Positions 55,032-63,429 are shown, counted from the stretch's first letter. The stretch: 64,000 nucleotides of DNA from an uncultured Microbacterium sp. (GCF_900078385.1 NZ_FLQR01000009.1:161320-225319); one strand, 5' to 3'. Notes: a model not told the origin generated them from the letters alone. Program-made: numbers and translations.

Positions 55032-55571
55032 ATGAAGCGTGCGCGCGTCTCGGCGTTGATCATCACGGGAAGTTGTGTCGCGGCGCTCACGGGATGCGCG
55101 CCATACGGTTCAGACGTGACGTTCGGGCCGCCCGAGGGCACTACTGTTCACATCTGCCTCGCGGAGTTCGCTGAGCCGTTGACATACGGTGACTCGGTTG
55201 AGCTGGCCGAGGGAACCGACGCGGTCGCCCTCGTCGCCGCCGACCTGGTTGGAGCCGAAGGGGTTCGCGTCATCGAGCAAGCTGCGTCGCGGGCTGTGGT
55301 GCTCGACGATGGCACTCATCTGGGCGTCGGGATGGTGCTCGTGAGCGAGGGCGATGAGGCCTGGGACGCGCGTGTTCCCCTCAAAGGGACTGTCGTCAAC
55401 GACGATGGCGGGGAGACGTGGTTCGTCGCGCTCGCGATCGAGCGAACGAGCGTCGCGGCTGGTGGTTTCGAAGGGGTCGACCTCACTTACGAGGTGGACG
55501 GACGAGTGCACGTCGTTCGGAGCGCCCAATCTGTGAGCTTCCCCGCCATCGGCGACGCGTGCGGCGACTGA
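55032..55571 (+). CDS. lipoprotein of unknown function
   Basis: 179 residues with a lipoprotein signal: basic start MKRARVSALIITG, hydrophobic core and lipobox LTGC (Cys at 22). The mature domain is beta-rich and acidic (ELAEGTDAVALVAADLVG, HLGVGMVLVSEGDEAWDAR) and ends in a Cys (GDACGD). The lower GC and different codon choice compared with the first 50 kb suggest recent acquisition. Converges on the broken lipoprotein gene downstream. Confidence 0.75.
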   Translation: MKRARVSALIITGSCVAALTGCAPYGSDVTFGPPEGTTVHICLAEFAEPLTYGDSVELAEGTDAVALVAADLVGAEGVRVIEQAASRAVVLDDGTHLGVGMVLVSEGDEAWDARVPLKGTVVNDDGGETWFVALAIERTSVAAGGFEGVDLTYEVDGRVHVVRSAQSVSFPAIGDACGD

Positions 55572-55609
55572 CGGTCGTGGTCGCACCGGAGCCCGTTGGC
55601 GTGACCTGC

Positions 55610-55630
55610 GTGCGCGTCAGTGACGCGCAC
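55610..55630. terminator. palindromic hairpin between two convergent lipoprotein genes
   Basis: GTGCGCGTCA-G-TGACGCGCAC: 10-bp perfect arms around one base (so a real loop of about 5). It lies 39 bp after the plus-strand stop and 3 bp beyond the minus-strand stop, and probably ends transcription of both. Confidence 0.55.
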
Positions 55631-55632
55631 CG

Positions 55633-55982
55633 CTACTTCGGGATGACGTAGACGTTCTCCGATAGTCGGACATGGTCTTCGTCGGGCGCTTGACCCCTGC
55701 CAGGCAGGAGCAAATACGTGACGGCGCTGCCTTCCCCCAAACTGATCTCGTGGCCCGCGATGTCGCGGGCCACTTGAGTGTCGCCAACGCGACGAGCCTC
55801 GCTGATTCAGGATTGATGGCGGCGTCGGCCGCCGCCGGGTCAGGGAGCTGATCAGACGGCTGCGCAGCGCGGTTCAAATCCGCATATGGCGAGGCCGCGA
55901 TGTCGCAACCGGCCAGGGCAAGTGGGCTAGCTGCGATAGCGATTGCGACGCCAACCGATCGGATCGGTCGAGCAGAGTTCAT
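55633..55982 (-). pseudogene. frameshifted lipoprotein gene
   Basis: Starts as a clear lipoprotein (MNSARPIRSVGVAIAIAA then SPLALAGC, lipobox Cys at 26) and continues in frame to about NPESAR. Near 55796 the coding sense moves to another frame, which reads RVGDTQVARDIAGHEISLGE and on to the end ENVYVIPK-stop at 55633. Joining the two by restoring one base gives a protein of about 117 residues. In the original frame the sequence becomes Arg/Ser-rich nonsense. Either a true one-base deletion or a sequencing error. Confidence 0.7.
55750..55773. repeat. 24-bp perfect palindrome inside the broken lipoprotein gene
   Basis: Arms GTGGCCCGCGA (55750-55760) and TCGCGGGCCAC (55763-55773) with a TG spacer. 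It falls in the region coding for VARDIAGHE, about 25 bp from the frameshift. Such a strong hairpin could have caused polymerase slippage. Confidence 0.6.
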
Positions 55983-56202
55983 GACACCTCTCCTTTCCGG
56001 CTGAACGACTCAATCGGCCCACACGAACCGTGCGACCTGTGGGCGGGTGCGGCACTCTTTCGGTCGCGTCACTGTGCTCTGCCACGATAGAGGTCGCGCA
56101 CCCGGCGAGAGCAGACCGAATGCCGACCGACCTGAGGATGCTTCCCGCTGTCGACGGCCCCGGCGAACTCGCGCGCCCACACAGCGCCGCTAGGCTCCGG
56201 GC
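55983..56202. other. 220-bp divergent intergenic region
   Basis: Lies between the start of the broken lipoprotein gene and the PAP2 gene. I see no gene, RNA or clear promoter element in it. Confidence 0.4.
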
Positions 56203-56883
56203 ATGCCGCTGCTTCGAGCCGTCGTCCTGCCGGGGCTCGGCGCGATCGCCGCGTTGGCCGTGGCCGGGCGCGTGATGCGGCTCCTCGGCGGCGACGACCC
56301 ACGCGAAGACCACGCCGTGCGTGCGCTCCAGGACGCGTTCGGCCACCGGTCGGACGACGGCGATGCCGCCGTCGCGACTGATCCCGCGGAACTGATTGGG
56401 CCGCGCGAGGCGCTCGACCGGATCACCCGACCGCTGTCGTGGTACTCCGGCGTGCCGCAGACCATCGCGACCGGGGCGCTCTGGTGCGGCGTCACGTGGC
56501 TGTTGACGCGCGACCGACGCTCAGCGGTCGCCCCTGCCGCGGTGCTCGCGCTGGAGGCGACGTGCTTCGTCGCATCCGCGGCGCTGGTGGGACGGCCACG
56601 ACCCGAGGGGGTGTGGCGCCCCGAGCCGCCGCATGCCACGTCGTCGTTCCCCTCCGGGCACACCGCGGCAGCCTTCGCACTCCACGGCACGCTCGCCGAC
56701 CTGCTGGATCGCCATGGCGCCCGGGGCGCGCGGCTTGTCGGTCCCCTTCTTCGGTACGGGATTCCGGGCGCGATCGCGTTCTCACGGGTGTACCGCGGCC
56801 AGCACCACATCTCGGACACCGTTGCGGGCGCCATGCTCGGACGGTGGAGCACCGCTGTGGTGCGGCGGGCGCTGATGTCGTAG
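56203..56883 (+). CDS. PAP2-family membrane phosphatase
   Basis: 226 residues with the three phosphatase motifs: LVGRPRPEG (C1, near 127), FPSGHTAAA (C2, near 149) and SRVYRGQHHISD (C3, near 190-201), holding catalytic His and Arg residues. Several membrane helices alternate with them. An acidic loop precedes C1 (DDPREDHAVRALQDAFGHRS). Probably dephosphorylates a lipid phosphate or undecaprenyl pyrophosphate on the outer face. ATG follows closely after GGCTCCGGGC; the ribosome site is weak. Confidence 0.9.
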   Translation: MPLLRAVVLPGLGAIAALAVAGRVMRLLGGDDPREDHAVRALQDAFGHRSDDGDAAVATDPAELIGPREALDRITRPLSWYSGVPQTIATGALWCGVTWLLTRDRRSAVAPAAVLALEATCFVASAALVGRPRPEGVWRPEPPHATSSFPSGHTAAAFALHGTLADLLDRHGARGARLVGPLLRYGIPGAIAFSRVYRGQHHISDTVAGAMLGRWSTAVVRRALMS

Positions 56884-56888
56884 CCGGG

Positions 56889-56914
56889 CGGGCCGGAGTC
56901 AGTCCCCCGGCCCG
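56889..56914. terminator. bidirectional hairpin between PAP2 and GH30 genes
   Basis: Arms CGGGCCGG (56889-56896) and CCGGCCCG (56907-56914) with a 10-base loop, in the 49-bp gap between the two convergent stops. Confidence 0.6.
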
Positions 56915-56932
56915 TCAGCCGACCACCGTTGC

Positions 56933-58342
56933 TTACGCGTTCGCCGGGATGACGAGGGTGTTGAACGAGTCGGCCGGCAGGGTCGGGGTCAGCACCCGAT
57001 CGCCCAGAAGGATGCGCACGGGCATCTCCTCGCTCATGTCGTTCTGCATGACGATCACGATGCTGCCGTCTTCGTTGAGGAACGCGAGCTGGTTGGCGTG
57101 GCCCGAGTAGGTGAGGCATTCCAGCGCCCGCGCGCCGGGCCTCACGAACGCGCTCACGTGCTTCAGTACCTGATACTCATGCGACAAGCGGTAGGACTCG
57201 GAGTCCGGATCGACGACGACCAGTGAGTTCTGCGTCCAGCCCCACCGGCTGCGACCGCCCTCAAGCAGCGAGATGTTCCAATACATGTACGCGTTGGCGC
57301 CGTTGGTGAAGAACTGCTTCATCAGCGACCAGGCGTGCCGGGCGTGGCGCCAGTCGTTGCGCCCGTCGCCGCACTCCTGCTCGGTCTGGTAGATCCGCAT
57401 TTCACGGTGCAGCCGGTGCAGCGCCGCGACCGCACGCTTGCCCTCCCATTGCACGCCGAGCCCCGACACGTACTCGGCGACGGCGGCGTCGTCGAGCACA
57501 TCGCCGACGAGGCTGTCATCGGCACGCTCGAGCGTGCCGAGGAACACGTCGACGCCGCGGGAGCGCATCTCGGGTCCGAGGTGGCGCAGGAACTGGACGA
57601 ATCCGGCCGGCGTCCACGTGCAGCTCGGGAAGACCTGCGCGGAGTTGAATTCGTTCTGCGGCATGACCATGTCGATCGGGATGCCGAGATCACGGTATTC
57701 GTCGATGAACCGGCCGAAGTAGCGGGCATAGGCCGCCAGATGGGGTTCGTCGAGGATGAACATGTCGGTGCCCTCATGCCCGACCTGGTCGGGGCGGAGT
57801 CCGTTCTCGACGTTGTTCATGAACGGGTTCGGCTGCGCGCCGGCATAGTGACGGTTCGACTTCATCCAGCTCGGCGGGCTCCACGGTGACGCCCAGATCT
57901 TCAGGTCGGGCTGATGCTCCTGAGCTGCCTGGATGAACGGCACCAGTGTCTCGGTGTCGTTCTCGATGCTGAAGTGCTCCAACGCGAAGTCACCGTCGAC
58001 CTCGTCGTACGAGTACCAATCGCGGGAGAAGTCGTTCGCGCCGATCGGCATCCGGCACAGGGTGAATCCCGCTCCCTCCCCAGGAGCGAAGAGCTCGCGG
58101 AAGATCTCGTCACGCTGTTCCTGGTCGAGCACCGCCAACGAGGTCCAACCGAGCTCGTTGAAGCTCGCGCCGAAACCCTCGATGGGCTGCTTCGGGCTGT
58201 CGATCATCACAAAGACGTTCGGCATGTCCGCGATTTCCCCGAAATCCGGTGGGACGACCTCCTGCCACGCGGCATCCTGCGTCGTCACGATCCAGCGGAT
58301 TCCCGACGGGCGGGACGGAGGCACAGCAGCGTCGTTGCTCAT
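56933..58342 (-). CDS. glycoside hydrolase family 30 enzyme
   Basis: 469 residues. GH30 features: PIEGFGASFNELGW near 53-66, LCRMPIGANDFS, the strand WASPWSPPSWMK near 150-161, acid/base Glu231 in MPQNE, and nucleophile region YQTEQECGDGR (Glu321 likely). A C-terminal beta-sandwich ends at VIPANA. There is no signal peptide, so it acts inside the cell on imported beta-linked sugars. No transporter gene accompanies it. Likely beta-glucosidase/beta-xylosidase-type; the exact substrate is open. Confidence 0.92.
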   Translation of the reverse strand: MSNDAAVPPSRPSGIRWIVTTQDAAWQEVVPPDFGEIADMPNVFVMIDSPKQPIEGFGASFNELGWTSLAVLDQEQRDEIFRELFAPGEGAGFTLCRMPIGANDFSRDWYSYDEVDGDFALEHFSIENDTETLVPFIQAAQEHQPDLKIWASPWSPPSWMKSNRHYAGAQPNPFMNNVENGLRPDQVGHEGTDMFILDEPHLAAYARYFGRFIDEYRDLGIPIDMVMPQNEFNSAQVFPSCTWTPAGFVQFLRHLGPEMRSRGVDVFLGTLERADDSLVGDVLDDAAVAEYVSGLGVQWEGKRAVAALHRLHREMRIYQTEQECGDGRNDWRHARHAWSLMKQFFTNGANAYMYWNISLLEGGRSRWGWTQNSLVVVDPDSESYRLSHEYQVLKHVSAFVRPGARALECLTYSGHANQLAFLNEDGSIVIVMQNDMSEEMPVRILLGDRVLTPTLPADSFNTLVIPANA

Positions 58343-58465
58343 CCGCTCAATCTAGCCTAAATGCGAACGAACGCTAGGTTTTCATTTTCGGAGGTCCTGA
58401 CTTCGCGGGTGCCTGACGCCTATCATCCGTAGCATCAGCACTCGTCACGGGACAGGGGGAAGTCC

Positions 58466-59410
58466 GTGGTCACTCCAACGCCGCCGCCGTCGGATTCAGA
58501 CGCCATCGCACCGCCCGACCAAGAGTCGCCACATCCACCGCCCGATGTGGATGGCCGATTGCGTGAGCTGACAGAGGAGTTGCGTGTTCGTGGCCGTGAG
58601 CTCGATGAACTCCAGGCGAAGGATGAGCATCGACCGTGGTACCGGCAAGTGAGCTCGCTCGTGGCCATCGGTGCTCTCGTCGTTTCCCTGCTCAGCGCGG
58701 TCGCCAGCTATCAGCTACAGACGAGCGCGGAAACGCGCGCCCAATCGAGAGAGCGAGTGCAAGACAGGTCTGATCTCCGGTCGATCCTGCAGAGACTCAT
58801 CCTTCTTCCGACTTTGACTCAAGAGCTGTATACCGACTATCCGGAGGCGGCCGCCGAACTGTCGAGGAATGTGACCAGTGAGTACGCCCTGCTGACGGGG
58901 CAGGCAGCCACGATCATCGAAAATCTCCGTCGAACAGGCGCCGACGACGTGTCCGCGAGTGAGTACAACGCGTTGGCGTCAGCCATCACCCATTTGCCAG
59001 GAGGACAGGAGGAAGCCCGGACCTACTTCGGGCGTGCCGTGAAGCGGGCGAACAACTTGACCGAGGGGATCACCGCGGTACGAAGCATCGCAGTGCTGGA
59101 CTATCAGATGGGCGAGTACGAAAGCATGCGCGCGCAGTTCGAGCGAGCAGTGGGAGTGACGCAGAAGTACCCCGCCACCGACTACGTGGAGGCGGAGACC
59201 GTCACCGAGACGTACTTGATGTGGGCGGCGAACGAGATCGTCCTCGGCAACTGCGACGCTGCCCAGGGGATCCTCGATCGCGCCGACGAAGCAGCGACCG
59301 AGGTCGGCGTCTTCACGTCGAATGCAATTCTTCGTGCGCGTCACGAAGCAGTACGCCAATCACTGTCCGGGTGCGTCTCCAGCGAGGCCGCGCCAGCGGA
59401 CGGCGACTAG
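58466..59410 (+). CDS. single-helix membrane protein with coiled coil and TPR-like domain
   Basis: 314 residues beginning at GTG with GGGGAAG upstream. Pro-rich start, coiled coil (about 30-55), one membrane helix (VSSLVAIGALVVSLLSAVAS, about 63-83), a second charged coiled coil, then an all-helical part (about 160-300) with TPR-like pairs (ARTYFGRAVKRANNL, YESMRAQFERAVG). Not a family I recognise. Codons are AT-richer than in the left part of the window, which supports acquisition. No neighbour on the same strand. Confidence 0.72.
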   Translation: MVTPTPPPSDSDAIAPPDQESPHPPPDVDGRLRELTEELRVRGRELDELQAKDEHRPWYRQVSSLVAIGALVVSLLSAVASYQLQTSAETRAQSRERVQDRSDLRSILQRLILLPTLTQELYTDYPEAAAELSRNVTSEYALLTGQAATIIENLRRTGADDVSASEYNALASAITHLPGGQEEARTYFGRAVKRANNLTEGITAVRSIAVLDYQMGEYESMRAQFERAVGVTQKYPATDYVEAETVTETYLMWAANEIVLGNCDAAQGILDRADEAATEVGVFTSNAILRARHEAVRQSLSGCVSSEAAPADGD

Positions 59411-59461
59411 CCGCGGTGCGAGTAGAGGACGCGGCACTCCACAGACGAGCAAAACCCGGCG

Positions 59462-60241
59462 TCAGAGTCGTTTGCGGACCGTCCAGACATGCTCGTTTGG
59501 GAAATCACGTGCCCAGTCTGCGGAGATGCCTGATCGCGACCCGGTCGCGTCCGCAGGCGCCTGGATCTCGATCAGGTCGATGATCTCGAACCCGGTCGAG
59601 CGGAAGAGTCTGATCCACTCTGAGAAGGTCAGCGTGAACTCGATGCCGCCTGGGTCATCCGCCGCGTCCCGCCAGTCGAGCCGGTGGCTGCCGAAGTACG
59701 GCCGCTCGAGTCGACGGGTGATCGGATATGACCCGTCGACCGGTGAGCACAGGCCCACGAAGATGTGGTTGCCCAGGAATACCAGCGTGCCACCGGGCCG
59801 CAACAGTCTGTGGGCCTCGGGTATCCACCGGTACGGGTCTGCCCAGATCGCTGCTCCGTACTCGCTGATCGCGAAGTCGAAGGAGCTGTCGGGCAGGGGG
59901 ACGTCCTCCGCGTTGCCGTGGATGAGCTCAAGGGTGACGCTGTGCTCCTCGGAGAGCCGCTGGGCGGTGCGGAGTTGCTCGGCCGAGTTGTCGATGCCCG
60001 TGACCGACGCTCCGCGTCGTGCCATCCATGCGGACACGTAGCCCGTGCCGCACCCCAATTCGATAGCACGCATCCCGGCCATGTCGTCGGGCAGCAGGCG
60101 CAACTCGCTCTCGGGGACACCCCACTGGCCCCAGGTGGGTTCGGCCTGCTTCCATGACCGCTCGCCGGCCTCTACCCATTCGTGGGCCATGCCGTCCCAG
60201 TACTCACGGTTGACAGCGACGTGTTCGGGGAGCTCGCCCAT
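59462..60241 (-). CDS. class I SAM-dependent methyltransferase
   Basis: 259 residues. SAM-binding motif I IELGCGTGYVSAW near 56-68, motif II acidic residue in GIDNSAEQL, and post-I motif HGNAEDVPLPDSSFDFAISEYG near 105-126. N-terminal NREYWDGMAHEWVEAGERSW is typical of small-molecule methyltransferases of the Methyltransf_11 group. Substrate unknown. Confidence 0.9.
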   Translation of the reverse strand: MGELPEHVAVNREYWDGMAHEWVEAGERSWKQAEPTWGQWGVPESELRLLPDDMAGMRAIELGCGTGYVSAWMARRGASVTGIDNSAEQLRTAQRLSEEHSVTLELIHGNAEDVPLPDSSFDFAISEYGAAIWADPYRWIPEAHRLLRPGGTLVFLGNHIFVGLCSPVDGSYPITRRLERPYFGSHRLDWRDAADDPGGIEFTLTFSEWIRLFRSTGFEIIDLIEIQAPADATGSRSGISADWARDFPNEHVWTVRKRL

Positions 60242-60293
60242 GGCGCGACACTAGCGCGGAGACACGCCAAGACTCCAGGGACCACGTGAGCGG

Positions 60294-60327
60294 CGGTCGG
60301 GGGCAGGCGCGTGGTCACCCCCGACCG
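60294..60327 (-). terminator. terminator after second DUF1905 gene
   Basis: Perfect 10-bp arms CGGTCGGGGG (60294-60303) and complement (60318-60327), 14-base loop, directly after the stop codon of the DUF1905 gene at 60329. Confidence 0.7.
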
Positions 60328-60328
60328 C

Positions 60329-60598
60329 TCAGTGAAGCGACACGACCACCTGCACGACGTCGCCGACATCCTTACCGAGCTGCTTCCGGACCTTGGCACT
60401 CAGCGAGACCATGTGACCACCTCGACCCGTCACGATCGCCCCCACGTTCTCGAGACGAACGTGGTCCACCTCCGCGTCGACCCGCACCGCCTTTCCCGTC
60501 CCGAAGAAGGCGGCGGAGTCCGGGATCTCGACGCATGACCAGGTCTCGCCCTTCACGTCTACGCCGATCGGCGTCTGGAAACGCAGCTCGTCTGTCAT
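60329..60598 (-). CDS. DUF1905 family protein (second copy)
   Basis: 89 residues: MTDELRFQTPIGVDVKGETW at the start, then VEIPDSAAFFGTGKAVRVDAEVD and GRGGHMVSLSAKVRKQLGKDVGDVV at the end, the DUF1905 pattern. Only distantly similar to the copy at 37924-38220. There is no Shine-Dalgarno ahead of the ATG. Divergent from the GrpB-like gene. Confidence 0.85.
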   Translation of the reverse strand: MTDELRFQTPIGVDVKGETWSCVEIPDSAAFFGTGKAVRVDAEVDHVRLENVGAIVTGRGGHMVSLSAKVRKQLGKDVGDVVQVVVSLH

Positions 60599-60694
60599 GG
60601 TGGCCACTGTAGCGAGAGCGTCACGGGTTGCCCTCCTCGTCAGCGTCTCTCCGCGGCGGGCGGACGACAATCCCCCCTGTGCGAGCATCAGGAG

Positions 60695-61216
60695 ATGTTC
60701 GTCACCGACGACGCGTCCGTTCATCGAGCCCAGGAGATCGCGACCGCGACCCGCGAGCTCCTCGAGGAGCACGCCGTACCCGGCGTATTGATCTTGACCG
60801 GCGGCAGCAGCCTGCCGGGGCTGCTGACGAAGGGCGACATCGACCTGCACCTGCGGGTTCTCACGGAGGAGTTCGCGCAGGCGGTCGAACGGCTTCATGC
60901 CGTCGCCGCCGCCGTCCACCCCGAGATGTGGACGGGCACGTTCGCGACCTTCGAGCGCACCGATGAGCCGGCCGTCGGCATCGCGGTGACGGTGATCGGA
61001 TGCGAGCACGACATCCGCTTCACCAGCGGTTGGGCGTGTCTGGCCGAGGATGCGGCAGCGCGCGACGAATACAACGCCCTGAAGCGAGCCGCAGAGTACG
61101 AAGGGGCGAAGTCAGCATTCTTCGACAAGATCAGCGGGGCTGCGGCGACCGATGCTCGGGATCGAGAGCCGGGAGCGCATGGGCCGCGAGCTTCGCCACG
61201 AGATCGGCGTACATGA
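60695..61216 (+). CDS. GrpB/UPF0157-like nucleotidyltransferase-fold protein
   Basis: 173 residues. TGGSSLPGLLTKGDIDLHL (near 29-47) is the Gly-Ser and Asp-x-Asp motif of the nucleotidyltransferase fold, and CEHDIRFTSGWACLAED ... DEYNALKRAA matches the C-terminal helices of GrpB proteins. GrpB function is unproven (a CoA-kinase-like role was proposed for relatives). The C-terminal 20 residues look non-native (Arg/Pro-rich) where the frame overlaps the opposite-strand gene, so the true end may have been altered. Confidence 0.8.
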   Translation: MFVTDDASVHRAQEIATATRELLEEHAVPGVLILTGGSSLPGLLTKGDIDLHLRVLTEEFAQAVERLHAVAAAVHPEMWTGTFATFERTDEPAVGIAVTVIGCEHDIRFTSGWACLAEDAAARDEYNALKRAAEYEGAKSAFFDKISGAAATDARDREPGAHGPRASPRDRRT

Positions 61217-61397
61217 GCCGCATGTCGATGGTCGTGAACACGCGGACCGGAGGCAGATCGGCGATGTCGTCGCCGTAGGAACCGTCGTCTTCGATCACTT
61301 TCCGGGCGACAGCGGCTCGGTCACCTGCCAGATCGTCGCAATGGACCGGAAGACGATCTGTGCGGCGAGGACGTCGATGCTCGTGTCGGCACGTCAC
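61131..61397 (-). CDS. hypothetical protein, possibly frameshifted
   Basis: 88 codons. The C-terminal two thirds are protein-like (RKVIEDDGSYGDDIADLPPV, then RVFTTIDMRLMYADLVAKLA), whereas the first 30 residues are Arg/His-rich. In a neighbouring frame over the same start region a plausible peptide reads SIDVLAAQIVFRSIATIWQ and ends at PLSPGK just where the good part begins, so a one- or two-base frameshift near 61295 is likely. Overlaps the convergent GrpB-like gene by 86 bp. Confidence 0.45.
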   Translation of the reverse strand: MTCRHEHRRPRRTDRLPVHCDDLAGDRAAVARKVIEDDGSYGDDIADLPPVRVFTTIDMRLMYADLVAKLAAHALPALDPEHRSPQPR

Positions 61398-61404
61398 GCG
61401 CGCG

Positions 61405-62076
61405 TCAACCGAAACCGAGCGCTCGGGTGATGATCGCGGCGATGACGCCGGCTACGACCGCTATCGCGCCGTCGGCGACCTTGTCTCGCCAATTCACGCC
61501 TGGCGTCCTGGGCGCGTCGCTGTGGACAGCGAGGCTCGACGCCGCAGGACCCACCGTGGGTTGAGTCCTGTTCTCCTTCGTCCTCGGCTGCGCCGATACA
61601 GTGCGTGATCGTCCCCTGATCGCTGACTCGATCAGAGTTCTCGCCGATGCCGCCATCTCGGGATCGTCACAGTCGAACCGGACCCGAAGTCGGCCCCTCC
61701 GGCGGTCGCCACGCGGCGGTGCGATCCGGAGGTCCACTGCGTTAGAGATCTCGCGCCCCGAGTCCCCGCCGCCGGCATAGCTCAGCTTGACGCGCGCGAA
61801 GAAATGCGTCGGCCTCATGCGCACAGCGTCGGCGCGCTTCCAGAGTTCACCAGGGTTGGGGGCCCGAAGTTCACGAACGCTGGCGGCGGGCCGCACGAGA
61901 GGCGCTGGGGCCAAGTCAAGGACGTGAAACTCGTTCCGGATCTTGACGTTCCGGTTCGACCGCACGATGTCGTCCGTGGCCGTCTGCAAGGCGGAGAACA
62001 GTTCGCGCGCGAGCGAAGTCATGTCGGTGCGCGCCGGAAGATCGACCTCTGTTTCGTTCGACAATGATGCGCCCAT
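61405..62076 (-). CDS. tail-anchored hypothetical protein
   Basis: 223 residues: soluble N-terminal domain with a helix (SLARELFSALQTATDDIVRS) and a beta-rich centre (FFARVKLSYAGGGDSGR, GRLRVRFDCDDPEMAASART). A disordered Thr/Pro linker and one C-terminal membrane helix (AIAVVAGVIAAIITRALGFG) ending four residues after it follow. I know no family with this make-up. ATG 62076 has GGGG at suitable distance. Divergent from the zinc-ribbon nuclease gene across 139 bp. Confidence 0.65.
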   Translation of the reverse strand: MGASLSNETEVDLPARTDMTSLARELFSALQTATDDIVRSNRNVKIRNEFHVLDLAPAPLVRPAASVRELRAPNPGELWKRADAVRMRPTHFFARVKLSYAGGGDSGREISNAVDLRIAPPRGDRRRGRLRVRFDCDDPEMAASARTLIESAIRGRSRTVSAQPRTKENRTQPTVGPAASSLAVHSDAPRTPGVNWRDKVADGAIAVVAGVIAAIITRALGFG

Positions 62077-62215
62077 CGACACCGTCCCCAGATCCGTGTG
62101 CCCACAATCTAGTGCGCGCCGGGGCGGAGTCTCCCATCTCGCGCCGCAACACGCGTCGGCGTCGACATAGAGGTCCGCCGGGCTCCGTGTCGATGGCTCG
62201 CCGTAGCCTCCCTGC

Positions 62216-63040
62216 ATGCCGGAGAGAGTGGAGCTGTGGTGGGCGCGCCGCCAGTTCTCCCGCGGCGCCGAGACCCCGTACCCGGTGGGGACGTACCGGG
62301 AGGCATGGGCGGCGTACCCCTCCCTGATCCGGCAATACCATCCGGAGCTCAACGCCGGGGTCACCCTCACCCAGATCCCACCGGCAGCGGACGTGCTGCT
62401 GCTCTGGCAGTGCGAGGCGGGCCACACGTTCGCTGCCACCCCTGGTGAGCAGCGGTCGCGGCCCGGTCGAGAGCGTCGCCGGTCCGCATGGTGCCCGGAC
62501 TGTGCCGAACTCGCCCAGCCAGCGCGCATCCGACCCACCGGCGTCACGCGCCCGACGCGCGCGAGCCGACAGAAGACGATCTGCCCGAAGACCCCTGCCG
62601 TACCGGTGGGCGAGCCGTTCATCAGCTCATGCGCACCGAAGCCCGCGTCCGCTGTGGAGGCGCGGCTGCGCGCCGACCTGTCCGCGGTGCTTGCCTTCAC
62701 CCCGGGGATGAACGCCGTCCGGGTCCGCCGTCCCTTCTTCGATCACGTCGAGGTGTGGCCGGACATCCTCCTCCCTGAGCTGCGGATCGCGATCGAGTAC
62801 GACAGCATCGGCCGACATGGGCTCGAGCACGTCGGGAAGCGCGAAGACGCCGACCGCCGCAAGGACCGCGCGCTCCGCGCTGCGGGATGGGAAGTGGTCC
62901 GGATCCGAACCGGGAAGCTCGAGTCCCTCGGCCCACACGACGTGCAAGCCCCGGCATGGAACCGCAAGCAACTCGGACGCCTCATCGACGCGCTTCGTGA
63001 CATCCGAGGCCCGCTGTTCGTGGACGCCTACCTCACGTGA
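62216..63040 (+). CDS. zinc-ribbon protein with Vsr/DUF559-like nuclease domain
   Basis: 274 residues. The first half has the treble-clef zinc-ribbon layout of DUF4379 proteins: YREAWAAYPSLIRQYHPELN, then WQCEAGHTF and, 25 residues on, WCPDC. The second half has the short PD-(D/E)XK fold of the Vsr/DUF559 class: FDHVEVWPDILLPELRIAIEYD (Asp and Glu about ten apart), a conserved His, then DRRKDRALRAAGWEVVRIR. The catalytic layout looks intact. Probably a DNA endonuclease; it may act in DNA repair or defence, but no methylase or partner gene is nearby. Confidence 0.75.
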   Translation: MPERVELWWARRQFSRGAETPYPVGTYREAWAAYPSLIRQYHPELNAGVTLTQIPPAADVLLLWQCEAGHTFAATPGEQRSRPGRERRRSAWCPDCAELAQPARIRPTGVTRPTRASRQKTICPKTPAVPVGEPFISSCAPKPASAVEARLRADLSAVLAFTPGMNAVRVRRPFFDHVEVWPDILLPELRIAIEYDSIGRHGLEHVGKREDADRRKDRALRAAGWEVVRIRTGKLESLGPHDVQAPAWNRKQLGRLIDALRDIRGPLFVDAYLT

Positions 63041-63064
63041 CTCTTCCCAGCCTGGCCTCCCACG

Positions 63065-63337
63065 TCAGCCGAGGGCGCCGTTGCGGTTGCCACCGGTGTC
63101 GACGTCGCTTCGGCGCCGGAGCATCTCGGCCGTCCGCAAGACGTCCTCTCGGGATGCGTGGATGCTCGGCAGTATCCCTGTCCACATCCAGATCGCTTCG
63201 TAGCCGCCGCCGCTCTGTCGCTCGACATAGGCCACCAGCCGCGCGGCATCGGCAGCGTCGACGTCGGTGTCGCACAGCCTCCACCCTGCCTCGCCGAGCG
63301 GCTCGAACACCAGCCTTCCCTGATCGGCACTGATCAT
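63065..63337 (-). CDS. small hypothetical protein
   Basis: 90 residues: MISADQGRLVFEPLGEAGWR (beta hairpin with Trp), CDTDVDAADAARLVAYVERQ (helix) and EAIWMWTGILPSIHASREDV. The ATG has GGAGG nearby. There is no signal or membrane segment. The mixed alpha/beta layout resembles small immunity or accessory proteins but no family is recognised. Confidence 0.6.
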   Translation of the reverse strand: MISADQGRLVFEPLGEAGWRLCDTDVDAADAARLVAYVERQSGGGYEAIWMWTGILPSIHASREDVLRTAEMLRRRSDVDTGGNRNGALG

Positions 63338-63429
63338 CGGAACCTCCGACCCCCAAGATGCTCGCGCGTCGGCAGCTGCGCCCTCCCCTTGACAACGCGC
63401 CATGTCGCTGTCTCGCCGAGCGACGTACG

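Noticed and set aside
58343..58400. CTAGC ... GCTAG half-sites upstream of the GH30 gene as an operator
   Set aside because: Arms are only 5 bp with a 16-bp gap, and no convincing promoter spacing goes with them.
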